Counted from the stretch's first letter, positions 11,211 to 23,092 are shown. The stretch: DNA of 64,000 bases from Hydra vulgaris (GCF_038396675.1 NC_088921.1:17488001-17552000), one strand, 5' to 3'. Translations and numbers: made by a program. The notes: generated by a model not told the origin, from the letters alone.

Positions 11211-11630
11211 GAAATATAGCATAGAGAAAGCGGAAAGGAATTGAACACGATGTCAGAAGGTGCAATAGTACTTTTATTTGAACCAACAAAGACTTAAAGA
11301 ATTCATGATATGAACTTTTCCTCAACTTCCTTTGTCATCCTACAAGTGGACTTTGATGGTATTGTGGTTTATCCTCCGCCAGCTAATTGCTCAAAGGAGC
11401 GTCATTACCTGCTCTAAGAACCAGTAGTAAAGTGAGTTTGGGAAGAACGAAGGTAAATTAGAATGAAATATAGAAGAAGTTGTGTTAGAAAGATAGCATA
11501 TAGAAAGCGGACAGGAATAGCACACGATGTTAGAAGGTGCAACAGTACTGTTAGACGAACCGACAAAGACATGAAGAGTTCACTTGATATGAACTCTTCA
11601 TCAAGTAACTTTGTCGTCCTACATGTGGAA
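11211..11630. repeat. two diverged ~145-bp direct copies, second with nested hairpin
   Basis: The segment at 11211-11350 recurs at 11488-11630 at visibly lower identity (shared words such as AGAAAGCGG, GAAGGTGCAA, GACAAAG/AACAAAG). The second copy can fold as two nested perfect stems: CGACAAAG (11561-11568) with CTTTGTCG (11609-11616), and ATGAAGAGTTCA (11571-11582) with its complement (11590-11601). The first copy keeps a decayed version. The open frame at 11463-11696 runs through this repeat and is not considered a gene. Confidence 0.65.
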
Positions 11631-11740
11631 TTTTATCGATATCTGAGTGATCGTTTCTTTTGGAAACCTTTTATAAATACATCTTTTCATTTTTAAAATC
11701 AGCTAAGATTGCTAAAATATTCACTGAAAAACTAAAAAAG

Positions 11741-11982
11741 AAAATATAGCAAAAACATTTGCTAAAAAATATAATCTTTTTTTTTACTAAAAAGTAGAAA
11801 ATAAACCTTTTAATTTAATAGTTCAGTAAACTAAAGATTGACAGGTATATTTCTATATAAACCTTGTGCAGACCTGTCAATCTTTAGTTTACTGAACTAT
11901 TAAAGTTAAACAAAAAACTTTATTTTCTACTTTTTAGTACAAAAAAGATTATATTAATTTAGCAAATGTTTGCTATATTTTG
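11741..11982. mobile_element. fold-back element with ~106-bp arms
   Basis: Left arm 11741-11846 and right arm 11872-11982 are inverted copies around a 25-base loop, perfect for the innermost ~35 bases (AATAGTTCAGTAAACTAAAG and on to ACAGGT). It has no coding capacity. It is likely a MITE or hairpin-type element; the target duplication was not resolved. Confidence 0.8.
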
Positions 11983-12910
11983 TTTTCTACTTTTTATTTG
12001 GTACCTCAAGTAAAAAAAACTTTCCTTTAAACCTCTGTATAAGAAAACTCATTATAATTGTTTATTGAAATTAGTGAAAGATATAGTTACTAAATTTATA
12101 AATGCGTTTTATTGAAATATTAATATTTAAGTATTTATTTCGGTAAACAGTTATTTAATTGAAAATTCAACTTTCGAACAAAATAACTTCAAAGAAACAT
12201 TCGAATATTTTTATTACGTTGACAACAAAAATCTTTTAAAGAAACAAATGGCGGAAATTTTAAAATCTAAAAATAGTTTTCATTAACATAAATTTAGATT
12301 GTGTAAATCAAAAACGAAAGTTTTAATTTTTCATTACAAATTTATATATCTACAAAATTACATAAAAATAAATACATAAAACATTAAACAAAAAATTTTC
12401 AATATAACTTTACAAACATTTTTTTAAGTTTTAAAACCTTAGAAAAATATTCAAAATAATTAAATAAATAAAATATAACAAAAATTAATCTAGTTTTTAT
12501 TTATATTAATTATAATTATATATTTCACGATCAATGTAATAAACATTATAATTAATGTTAATTAAACAATAAACTTAAGAAAAAACTCAAATATCCATTT
12601 TGAAAAAATATAATATCAACGTTATTATTATTAATACTATTAAATAAAAACTATAAACAAATATAATATAAAATTATGACTAACAACGATAATAATAATA
12701 ATAATAATAAATATATATATTATAATAGTTATAATTGATTATTATTAATATATTTTAAGACAAATTAATTATTTCATCCTTTAATAATAAAAATTTATTA
12801 AACTATTAAATATTATTAAAATAAATTCGTATATTTCAAAACTTATTTAATTATAAAATAATATATTAAATAATTCATTAATTAATTTATAATTATTGTT
12901 TATATTTCAT
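11983..12910. other. very AT-rich non-coding sequence
   Basis: Includes (AAT)n near 12690-12708 and many ATTA/TAAT words. It lies 3' of the two-exon gene that follows; a polyadenylation site is likely somewhere here but cannot be singled out. Confidence 0.4.
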
Positions 12911-14163
12911 TTAAGATATTAAACATTTTTTTCGTGTTATAAAGTTTTTTAATTTATCGAGGTTATAAAAATATTTTCCACGGTAGTTGATCCTCAACCA
13001 CTTGACATTCGAACAACGAATCCATTCACAAATCTCTTCAATGAAATCGATGTCGTCGTGAAGTGTAAGACCTAATTCTTCACAAAGATTAATCCACGGA
13101 AGAACATTTTCTTCAAAATCTTTTTTCGTTATTAAATAACATGAGATGAATATCCACAACTCTTCAATCTTATCTTTCGGTTTACATCCTTCGAATTCAA
13201 TTGGACAACCAAACCTGACTTCGCGAACATTTGTTGAACATTGAATTATAAGATTTTTTTCTTCATCACTTAAAATATTTTTATGAACATTTAACGACGA
13301 TAACTTTCTTCCAGATTTAATGTAATGATTTACGAAATAATTTTCACAAGAAGTTTTGTAAGAAGTTTTTCCATCGCAAATCGAAATCTTCCACTCTCGC
13401 TTTCGTTCATCGACGATAAATTTTATTTCATCAGTAAATGATGATTGACTTTCATAAAAACATTCAATGAATAAATTAACGTAATAAGTTTCAAGTCGAT
13501 AATCGTTTTCATTTTCACTTTGACGAGATAATTTAAGTAGACGATCTAAAGAAAAAATAAATATTATATTAAAATGAACAAATAAATAATAATATAAATA
13601 ATAATCGAAAATATAAAACATAACATAAATTAAAATAATCTAGATATTAATACATATATTTATACTAAATTAAAATTAACTAAAAAATTATATACAATAT
13701 ATTATTATTAAATACATTACATAATAAAATTATATACATTAATATAAACATTTGGATCATAAATAAAAAAAAAATTAAACTATACACATTAATATTATAT
13801 TTTACATTAATATTAAATTAGGATCGTGTATAAGAAAAATTAAAATGATGAAACTTTCAATATAATAATTCTTTATTAAAAATTATAAAAAATCTTTCAT
13901 TAGTTTGAACATAATTTCTATCACATTTTTATAATAAAATAATTTCATTTTATCATAAATCTAACATACTAAAAATAATATAAAACAAAATCATATTTAT
14001 AATATTAATGAAAATAAATTAATTTTTGTTCAATCACATAATGTAATAAGACACCAAGAAAACAAATGTTATTTAAACACAGATTTGGAGTGAAATGAAT
14101 GATTTTATAAATCGAATTTGTAATTTTAAATTTAGAACATCGAAAATCTCCTTCGTCAATCAT
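12911..14163 (-). CDS. two-exon gene of unknown function in CpG-rich DNA
   Basis: Not recognised by family. Exon 1 is 14163-14055 (ATG at 14163-14161, with an in-frame TAA three codons upstream, so the start is well defined). Exon 2 is 13545-12911, ending in TAA. The 509-base intron has a GT donor (GTGTCT) and an acceptor TTTTTTCTTTAG; joining them keeps frame (a split Asp codon) and gives a 247-residue protein with no internal stop. It is acidic and rich in Lys, Glu, Ile and aromatic residues, without a signal peptide or membrane helix, and has two Cys-Trp-rich C-terminal motifs (ENVLPWINLCEELG, EICEWIRCSNVKWLRI). Exon 2 has about 28 CpG in 635 bases, against 8 in the 1347-base NACHT exon at 41-42.6 kb. 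The intact frame and clean splice sites suggest a functional or recent gene. It could be a lineage-specific host gene or acquired DNA. Confidence 0.7.
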
Positions 14164-14440
14164 TTTAAATTAAGTTGTGTGAATAAATTATACAAAACTC
14201 AAAGAGTGAGAGTTTAAATATTTGTTTATTCGAATTCGACGTTGATTGGAAACTTCAAAAAAAAAGCGCTTTAAGAACAGTATATACTTTGTAATTATTG
14301 ATAAATTTTATAACAAAAACATTTGATATAATATTCATACAATCGCAATAATAAACAATAATTTTATCGTTAAAGCATAGCTACAAAGCTATGGTTACCA
14401 GGTATCCGATTTTTACGGATAAGAGCAAAGTGCCAAAGCA
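14164..14440. promoter_or_regulatory. probable upstream region of the two-exon gene
   Basis: Directly 5' of the minus-strand start at 14163. It contains CpG-rich words (TCGAATTCGACG near 14230) and AT-rich blocks. No TATA box or initiator can be assigned with confidence. Confidence 0.25.
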
Positions 14441-14449
14441 AAGTGCCGA

Positions 14450-14545
14450 TTTTTACGTAGAAGTGCCAAACTATTTTTATTTTGTTCCTAAAGGCGCTCC
14501 AAGAAGCCTATACAGACCGTATAGGTCTTACCACTATTAAAATCA
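14450..14545 (-). mobile_element. partial copy of the SINE body seen at 9.5 kb
   Basis: Shares GAAGTGCCAAACTAT and the AAGGCGCTCCAAGAAG...CCGTA.GGTCTTA block with 9535-9608 in the same orientation. The tRNA-like head is absent. Confidence 0.55.
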
Positions 14546-14765
14546 AGATTTTCACGATGCTACCCTACGTACAAACATTTATATGTTTTATAGTTGCTAT
14601 AAAACGTAAATGATTTTAGAAATAAAAAAGCAACAAACTTAGATAAGATAAAAATCGATAACATAATCAATCAAATTTAAAATTTCTTTCGTAAAAATAT
14701 TTTTAAAACAAATATTACAAATATAAGTTTTATCACTGAAAAAAAAAAGTTATTTCAAGACACTT

Positions 14766-14968
14766 ACCATTTTATAAATATATTTATAAAATGGTATTTT
14801 TATGAACTTTAAATATTTAATATTAATTTGTATTCTTAAGCCAAAGTAATTAAGGCTCTCGGCGTATTTAAACATCTGTTGTAAGCAAAAAAAAATTTAA
14901 TGAACTTTCTGGAATAATGACTGAATTTAGATGAAATTGTACCAACTGTTAAATTAACAGTTGGTACA
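14766..14968. repeat. two perfect palindromes
   Basis: 14766-14795 is a perfect 30-base palindrome (ACCATTTTATAAATA and complement). 14938-14968 is a perfect 31-base one (TGTACCAACTGTTAA, central A, complement). A further stem, CAGCTTATTCTT/AAGAATAAGCTG, is at 15226-15260. The arms are not related to each other. Confidence 0.8.
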
Positions 14969-16397
14969 TGTTCATTTAAATGGACAGTTCATACCAATAA
15001 AAAAAGAATAATATAAAAGAAAAAAGAAAGTCAATCAAAGATGAAAAGAAAGTCAGTGAAAAATACAGTCTGTTGAAAATACAATTAACACCCGAGTTAT
15101 GTTGAAAATTATGTTTTATTTCGATCTATATATATTATATTTATAATCGATATAAAATATAAACTTTATAATAATTAATTTTAATTTTTTTTAATTAATG
15201 AATTTCCAAAAAAAGTGAAAAACCACAGCTTATTCTTTTTAATATATTAAGAATAAGCTGAAGTTGTTTACTTTTTTTTGCACTTTTCTCTTGTTATTTT
15301 ATAAAAAAAAAATTTACTTTATATAAAATTTATTTTTGTTTAAATTTAGTTTCAAAACAAAACTTTTTAAAATAAAAACAAATAATTAAATATATAATGA
15401 AATATACTCACGAAGTTTAAGAAGTTTTGTAACCAATGTCAATTAATAAACAATGATAACAAAATGACATTTTAAAACTCGATCATCGAACTTTAAAAAT
15501 CTTTTGACAAATTCGAACAAAACAAAGAAAATTTGTATTGCTAATAGATATTGAAGTATATCGTAACTACCGCAACCGGTAAAAAAACATTTGTGATATT
15601 TCAGGATCAAATTTTTTGATCACATTTTATAAAATGACTGTAAATCACGTTTGAAGTTTGAAAATATGTAGATTAATAATTTAGACATTTTCATTGGAGA
15701 ACATAAACTAATAATTTTAAAGATTTTCTATGAAATAAAATAATATAAAAACGATAAGAATTTAAAAAAAACTTTCTTTGACAACATTATCGTCATTTTA
15801 AAGTCACTAAGAGATAAGTGAAATAAACATTATTTTAAAAGAAAATAAATTCGCACGACTTTTTTACATTGATCAGATCCAAGATTAAAGTTTGTGTTTT
15901 TATATTGCCATTTTAACAAAATTAAATGCAATTCGCACATGACCTGTGTGAGATTTTACAAAAAAGGAATTGCCAATTACTAGGTTAAAAAAATAGGGAA
16001 AACACACGGAAAAAAGGTTTTATAGAAAATACTTTGTATATGTGACTGCTTAAGACTGGTTTTTTAGGACACATTATAATTGGTAAAAGCAAATTTTAAA
16101 TTTAAGAATAATTTAAATTTATTGTTTTATGTTTGCTTAAAGTAAATATTTAAAACAACTTTGGGCGATACTAATTCGTTGATCGAACTTTTTTCGGACG
16201 CAGTTTGTCGTTTATTATAATGAAATTCCCAAAATAAGAAAAATAAAAAATGTTAATACTAGCCGTTTATACTTTTAAAAATAATTATTAAACCTCAAAT
16301 GTTTTAAAATTTTAAAAAATTTTAAAACATTTCATTCTAATACATTTTATCTTTTTTTGTTCTCTCAGCTTAAATTAACATGTTTTTTTGTGATATT
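14969..16397. other. AT-rich, CpG-containing sequence without a gene
   Basis: No frame of useful length. CpG density remains clearly higher than in the rest of the window. A GTGAGT splice-donor-like site on the minus strand near 15411 follows a short frame, but no complete exon could be supported. Confidence 0.35.
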
Positions 16398-18158
16398 GGG
16401 TCAAATCATTATATATCAACCAATTTGATGAAAACTTTGTGATTCACCATCTCTGATTTTTCTGATCCTTACATATTGTTATGTGCATTATGTAGATACG
16501 TTATATTTGAAACTTGAGACTTCCAAGTAAAATGGTTCAGAAATTATAGATTTAGAAACATGACATGGTGGCACCCCTCGATTTAAAAATGGTCAAAACA
16601 GACTACTTTACAGCTGTATAACTTTTTTCTCACTTTCAACAAGTGTCTCAGTTTTTCTAGAACTATTTTCTGGATAGTTCTCTTTTTAAAAAAGTGGTTT
16701 TTATTAACCTGTATTTAATTAGTAAAAAAATTATAACCTCCTCAACTTTGGAAAAATTCTTAAATATGTTAAAATATGCCAAAATAAAACTAACTGTAGC
16801 ATTTTATTATTCATCCACAAGTCTTTACAGATAAGTTTTCTGATTAGGTACTACTGTCTGCAATAAGTGGGCAAAATATAGGTAGCTTGTAGCACTTTAG
16901 AATTTAAATATATCTTAAAGCAAAACATCCATTCGCCAAAAAAGTCAAATTTTCTAACACTTTGTTTTGATTGAAGATTAACAGCAAATAAGACCATTAG
17001 ACCCAACTATCTGAAAATGCAAACATTATAAACTTGTCAAAATCACACTAAAAATGCATTTTTAAATAACTCTTTTTTTCATTTGTCAGCGGTTGAATGC
17101 GTTACTAGAGACCAGAGCCCCTCTAATCTGCCTGCTGGCCTATTTGAAGAGTGCAACTAATATTAAGCCATTTCTTAATAAAAAGAAAGATATGGTTGGC
17201 TGCCCTCTCATTGATCTGGTCTTTGTAGAAGATAGGGGCACAAATAAAGGGGGCAGTAACTTTTTAGAGACCTTCATTATGGTTCAAATGAAAGTCTCTA
17301 AATTAATTTAGATATTTAGATACTTAATATCTAAATATCTAAATTAATTTTAAATTGAAATTGTTATTTCTTTAAATTCTATTTTATTATAGGTATTCAG
17401 TGGTCTGTATGCGGTATGGACCACATTTTAAAACAACTTTTTAAAAAACTAATTTGTTGAAACAACTTTTTAAAAAACTAATTTGTTGAAAAAAACTTAA
17501 GCGTATATTTATTATGTTATAAGTAAAGTTAAAAGTAATTAACTTAATTAAGTTAATTAAATGTCATTAATGTTATAACATAAAGATTGTGGTTTCTCCT
17601 TTAATAACTTTATAACTTTGTTATATTGAGAAGAAGACAAATCAACCAAATAATTTATTTAAATTTTTTACAGATAAACATTGTTTGACTTGGTTTCTTT
17701 ATTTTACTTTTGCTGAATCTAAATTTGTATTTGAAATAAATCTGAATTTAAACTTATTTTGTAATTGACAGTGATTGATTGTGCTTAAATAGGTATTTAA
17801 AAATTTTTTTTCAATAAATTTCTTCAGTTTTCATAATGGTTTGTCATTATTATAAAAAAAAACCCATCTGCCTCATATACTTTAAAAGATATTAATTCTA
17901 ATTTTGCCCACTTATTGCAGACAATATTAACTAATCAGAAAACTTATCTGTAAAGTCTTGTGGATGAATAGTAAAATGCTACAGTAAGGGGGGCCACTAT
18001 GTCATGTTTCTAAGGCTATATTTTCTCAACCATTGTACTTGGAAGTCTGAAATTTCGAATTTAACCTAACTACATAATGCACATAACAATATGTAAAAAT
18101 CTGGAATATCAAAGATGGTGACCCGCAGGACATTGGTTGAAATATAATAATTTGACCC
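16398..18158. mobile_element. 1.76-kb element with long terminal inverted repeats
   Basis: The left arm (16398 to about 16585, continuing after a ~210-base interval at 16795-16885) is the inverted counterpart of 17905-18158. Shared words include GGGTCAAAT, ACATATTGTTATGTGCATTA and AGAAACATGACAT, and ATCCACAAG with TTTACAGATAAGTTTTC. The right arm lacks about 210 bases that the left arm carries. Inside are a 72-codon open frame at 17093-17311 of unknown nature, a palindrome of ATTTAGATATTTAGATA type at 17308-17355 and a 28-bp direct duplication at about 17432-17489. No transposase was recognised, so it is treated as non-autonomous and of unknown superfamily. Confidence 0.75.
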
Positions 18159-18654
<496 letters not shown>

Positions 18655-18726
18655 TTATCTATAATAGATTAGTATAATAGTATAATCATCTATGTATGTA
18701 TAATCTAAATATATATATTTTTAACA

Positions 18727-18728
18727 TA

Positions 18729-18795
<67 letters not shown>
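18727..18795. repeat. (TA)n microsatellite
   Basis: Alternating TA, flanked by inverted words TTTTTAACATATATATG and CATATATGTTAAAAAA-type sequence. Confidence 0.9.
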
Positions 18796-18798
<3 letters not shown>

Positions 18799-18962
18799 AA
18801 AAAAATAAATTTATATGTATACTGATAACATATTATATTGTCATAACAAGTATTAATTTATATATTTACTGTATAAATTTCTTAATTTAGTTTATGTTTG
18901 CTTTTTATCAGATATTTTTGCAGATATTCGGTCAGAAAAGAACTTGTATGGTTACCAATTTG

Positions 18963-19202
18963 CAGGGGAGGTTCCAGCATTTTTTGGTCTTTGAGATTGC
19001 GATGATTGGAGCTTGGGAAAAAAAAACAAAATTTTTGCCCCACACCCCTGCCGCAAACGTGAGAGCTCACAGGCAAAATCATTCCAGTTTTTTTGCAAAG
19101 CATCCTAATTTGACATAAGTATAAACATATAAACGTTTGGAGTTTGCTCTATGTCTGGAAGTTAGCTATCTTAAAGACCAAAAAATCCTGGATCCACCCC
19201 TG
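18963..19202. mobile_element. hAT-like MITE with 8-bp target duplication
   Basis: A 240-bp element with CAGGGG at the left end and CCCCTG at the right. About 35-bp inverted ends pair CAGGGGAGGTTCCAGCATTT with the complement of AAATCCTGGATCCACCCCTG and read on through TTTTGGTCTTT. It is flanked by 8-bp repeats CCAATTTG (18955-18962) and CCAAATTG (19203-19210), differing at one base. CAG..CTG ends with an 8-bp duplication are the hallmark of the hAT superfamily. It has no coding capacity. The open frames on both strands here are by-products. Confidence 0.8.
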
Positions 19203-19214
19203 CCAAATTGTTGG

Positions 19215-19250
19215 CAGGGGCGGATCCAGCATTTTTTGGAAGAAGAAGAT
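19215..19250. repeat. second, inverted hAT-like terminus abutting the MITE
   Basis: CAGGGGCGGATCCAGCATTT starts at 19215, facing away from the MITE, so the two termini form a head-to-head pair around CCAAATTGTTGG. A matching right end was not found. Confidence 0.6.
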
Positions 19251-19499
19251 TAGAGAAGAAGATGTTCGGAAACTTAAAAATATATTGTTTCAGCCATGCA
19301 ATAAGATAAAACATGATAATATTATTCTTGATTACACCAAAACAGGGAAAACCAAAAATACTTAAACAACAAATGAAAAAAGTAGAAAAATTGCTACACA
19401 ATACTATGTCAACCAAAACCATTCAAAAATTTGTGTTTGTAAGAACATTTTCTGACAAATAATATTTCCAATTTAGGGAAAATGATTTAATGGTGTGTT

Positions 19500-20400
19500 A
19501 CCTTGCCAATATTTATCAGGTGAATTAGCTTAGAGAACTCGTGATGGAAACAGACGAGAAACAATAAACAATGTTAAACAAAGCCATAAGAAGTTTTATT
19601 CAAGTCTTTGAGCTACAGAAAGTCATTATGGTCGCAAGAAATGTGTAAAACTTTATCTTCAAACATGTTCAAAATGTATTAACAAGTTATACAATATCTT
19701 TAAAAAGTCACTTATGATTGATCTTTCTATTTCTTATAAGAAACTTTTTCTATTTTTTATAAGAAACATTTTTTGTTTCTTATGAAAAACATTTTGTATA
19801 CAAAATATTTTACAGAGTATTTGTTGGTGAATTTAATTCATTTCTTTTCATTTGAACCGCCTGCTTCTGATACTTGCACATTTGACAATGATTAAAAATT
19901 GCATTTGTATTGGAAAGGCTGATTATTTAATTAAGCTGAAAATTCACAAGAGTTACGATACAAGAAACACTTTACTCAAGGCAACTTAGCTTCTATAATT
20001 TAGGCCTGTATGATTTGAATAGCAAATTATACTCTTACACCTGGTTAGAATTCCAAGCAGGTTGAGGATCAAATAATGTTGCCAATGCAGTATATCATTT
20101 TCTAACAATACTTATGCCAAAATCATTGCATTTCACTAATGATTTTGACACACTTCATTTAGTTAGTAATGGTAGAGGTCAAAATAAAAACAAAATTGTG
20201 TTAGTAATGGCACAATTTTGGCTGTTTAATTCATCAAATCATATAAAGAAAGTTAAGTTTTTCCAGTGATAAAACATAATTTTTTACCATGTGATTATTT
20301 GACTGGATTGAAAAGATCTGAAAGCAAACAATGAAATACTAGAGCCCAGTGGTTTTGTGCAAATTTTTAAGTCATTGTAATACTATAAAACAGACTTAAT
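19500..20400 (+). pseudogene. degenerate DDE-type transposase, family unassigned
   Basis: No long frame remains, but collinear fragments in shifting frames match a transposase-like family common in cnidarian and arthropod genomes. In order they are SHYGRKKCVKLYLQTCSKC (about 19619-19675), FEPPASDTCTFDN (about 19850-19892, the D-x-C-x-x-C region), YNLGLYDLNSKLYSYTWLEF (about 19997-20055), GSNNVANAVYHFL (about 20065-20103) and NGRGQNKNK (about 20165-20195, the S/N-G-G-Q-N-x-N motif holding an active-site Asp in intact members). At least four frame changes and stops separate them. The family name is not known to me; the order and motif spacing are the evidence. It may belong to the element whose left end is at 19215. 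Confidence 0.5.
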
Positions 20401-21897
20401 TTAAAATAGTTTGTAAAAGACTGGAAAATGTCATCCATTTTGACATAAACCTTTTGTTGGATTTTTACAATTTAAATGATTTATATTTAAGTAAAAAGTT
20501 CACAAACATAGAAAATAAAGGAAAGAAACATGCGTTCAATCTAATAAATATAATGGAAAATCGTTTTATTAGTTAAGCGAAGCTCAAAGATATACATCAT
20601 TTACTAACTGGAATGGAATTCCATTTACTTAATGGAAAGCATATATATAGTATATAAACATGGCCCAGGAGTTTTTACATCTCTCTGTCTGATACGGGCT
20701 TTACCCTTCTTGCCAACTTAATACAAAATTTACCATGCCATCCTAAAAACTTTTTTTTGCTGCCCCCAAACAACTCGCCACCTGCAAAACAGTTGCTGAA
20801 CCTACCCTATTTAAATTAAACTCTTCATTTTATTATTAAAATAGTCACTAGTCAAGATTACCTCAAAAAAGTGTTTTTTAATTCAGTTAAAAATATAAAT
20901 TTCCAATCAAAACCAGATAAAAAAAATTGACAAACAAAACCAGATAAAATGTTTTTAATTTTTCAATTAAAATAAAATAAAAAATAGCATGATTTTTAAA
21001 TTTTTGTCTGAAACATTCCTTCTACTATATCTTCTGATTTTTATCAGTTTAACCAATTGAAAAACTTTTTTGTTAATATATCGGAAATAAAAAGAAGTGA
21101 ATTATCAGGTTTTGCAAATACACTCCTCAAAGGTTCTTAGTTGTTTACTGCAACAACAAAAAAAGTTGTCAAATAAATAACTTTAGTTTTTATCGTAAAT
21201 TAACATAAAAAATGTCAACTTATAGTGTATTAAGGACATTATAACAAATGTTCTTAGTTGTTTACCGAAACAACAAAAAAGTAGGTTGTCAAGCTTTTAG
21301 ATCTTGATTTTAGGTATTGTATGAAATTGAAAAACCATTGTCTTGTTAAGATTTTTATGCTCTGATTTAGATGTTCTATGGTAACAAAGAGTACGATAGT
21401 TTATTATCATTTAGTTTGTTAATTAAAAATGGAATTTCATTATGTAAAATTATCATCTAAATGAAATTATTTATCATTAACATACAATTTTAAAAGAAGC
21501 ATGAACTACACAAAATAATATATTTTTTTAAAAGAATATATGATGTTTTATCGAAAACATCATTTAGCAACTGATTTAAACAAATCCTAACCAAACATTA
21601 CCTTGCTGAAAAAAATAACACTAACATAATTGTGTCTCTTATGTATATTATATATATTTATAAACAAATATCAATTTTTATCAAAACATTTTCATCATAA
21701 TTTATAAGTAGATTTCATCAAAATAAATTTTGATACTCAAAAGATACAACTATATAAATTTTAGAACAGATTTCATAAAAATTTTACATTTTTTTAAAAA
21801 AAAATGCGTCTTTAAATTTGTTTACAAAAGTTTCTTATATGCATACCTAAAATCAAAAAAATTAAAAAAAAAGAAACCTAAAATAAATAACTTTAGG
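20401..21897. other. AT-rich sequence with a small diverged duplication
   Basis: A ~42-base segment (GTTCTTAGTTGTTTAC..AACAACAAAAAA..GTTGTCAA) occurs at about 21133 and again at about 21250. Nothing else could be supported. Confidence 0.4.
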
Positions 21898-22337
21898 GTC
21901 ATTCCATATCAAATGGCTCCAGGATAGCACCTTAGATTTGCTTCAAACTTCAACTACCCACATATTTTATAAAAAAAAAAACAACAACAAACAAAACATA
22001 ATCCATAAAATTTGAACTTGATCTGCCTAAAAGTTATGAAAATTGAATAGTTATTGAAAAAGTTAAAGTTATTGAAATTTTGAATAGTTATAGTATTTTA
22101 CCCAAATAATCCATTTCAGGTGATAATCTTTTTTATTTACAAGATAAAGTCAAAAATCTATATTAAGTTCTAGAAACTTAAATTTCTTGGAAATATAAAT
22201 TTCTTAGTTAATATTGATTCAAATATAACTTTTGACAGGTTGGTTAATCAAGCTAAAAATTGCAGGATTTATTTTATTACAAAATCTGCGATAGTTGAAA
22301 TTTAAAACCATTCTGAGCAGATTTCATATGGAATGAC
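21898..22337. mobile_element. MITE with GTCATTCCATATNAAAT ends
   Basis: A 440-bp segment bounded by GTCATTCCATATCAAAT and, inverted, ATTTCATATGGAATGAC (one mismatch over 17). It has no coding capacity. Target duplication is not clear. Confidence 0.6.
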
Positions 22338-23016
22338 TTTTTATCCAAAAACATCTAAAAGAGCTGGTGATTTTAAAATTATTATTTATTCTTATCTTAT
22401 GTCATCATACAAAAAACAAAAATGGTTAAAAATAAAACCCAAAGTAAAAATAACTTTATCTAAAAACACCTAGGAGTCAATGTGATGTGATTTTAAAATC
22501 AATCTAACCAGTGAAGAACATGGAGATTGAGTAATATTTTATGCAATAAAAAGTGATGCAATCATTATTATTATAACAGCAATTATTATATACTCATTAT
22601 TAATCGAAAGGATAAATAAGTTATTTCGCTTTGTACAAAGTCACAGAATAATTGTTAGAAAAAACTTTTTCATGTTAGCTTTCAAACTTAGTTTTTTCCT
22701 ATTTTCTATATGTCTATTTTCTTTATTTCAAAATACTCACTCATAGCTTAGATAATTGCACTGGTGGGCTCCAAAAACTCTATTCAATATTATCAATTTT
22801 AAATTATCTATTTATTAAACTAAATTCAATCAATCAGACTTTACTTTTTTACTGGAAATTTTATTTAATAAGGTTTTAGTTATATTAATTATGGTTATTC
22901 ATTCCATGTATTTAAATGCCCCAATAGCATACAAGAGCACACACACACTAAGGCGTAATGATAGAAATTAAAAAAATAAATTAGGGCCGTAATGACAAGT
23001 TTTTTTTTTTTGAAGT
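22338..23016. other. AT-rich sequence, nothing recognised
   Basis: Contains a short (CA)n run near 22937; no gene seen. Confidence 0.35.
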
Positions 23017-23092
23017 AGGGGGAGAGAGGGGTTCTCATATTGGGTAAGTTGATCCATTAGCCACGGCACTGGATCAACTTACCCAATATGAG
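23017..23092. mobile_element. miniature hairpin element with GGGGGAGAGAGGGG end
   Basis: Perfect 23-base arms (23034-23056 and 23070-23092; TCATATTGGGTAAGTTGATC core) flank a 13-base loop. It is preceded by TAGGGGGAGAGAGGGG, similar to the terminus of the MITE at 1315. Probably the collapsed remains of a related TA-targeting element. Confidence 0.65.

Noticed and set aside
11463..11696. 77-codon open frame
   Set aside because: It runs through a diverged repeat and hairpin and shows no protein features.
15411..15480. Minus-strand exon ending at a GTGAGT donor, with a TKLLKL segment like the start of exon 2 of the unknown gene
   Set aside because: The open stretch is too short, has no acceptor or start, and the resemblance is only a few residues.
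18882..19118. Overlapping open frames on both strands
   Set aside because: They cover the hAT-like MITE, whose ends and target duplication explain the sequence; there is no homology or codon signal.
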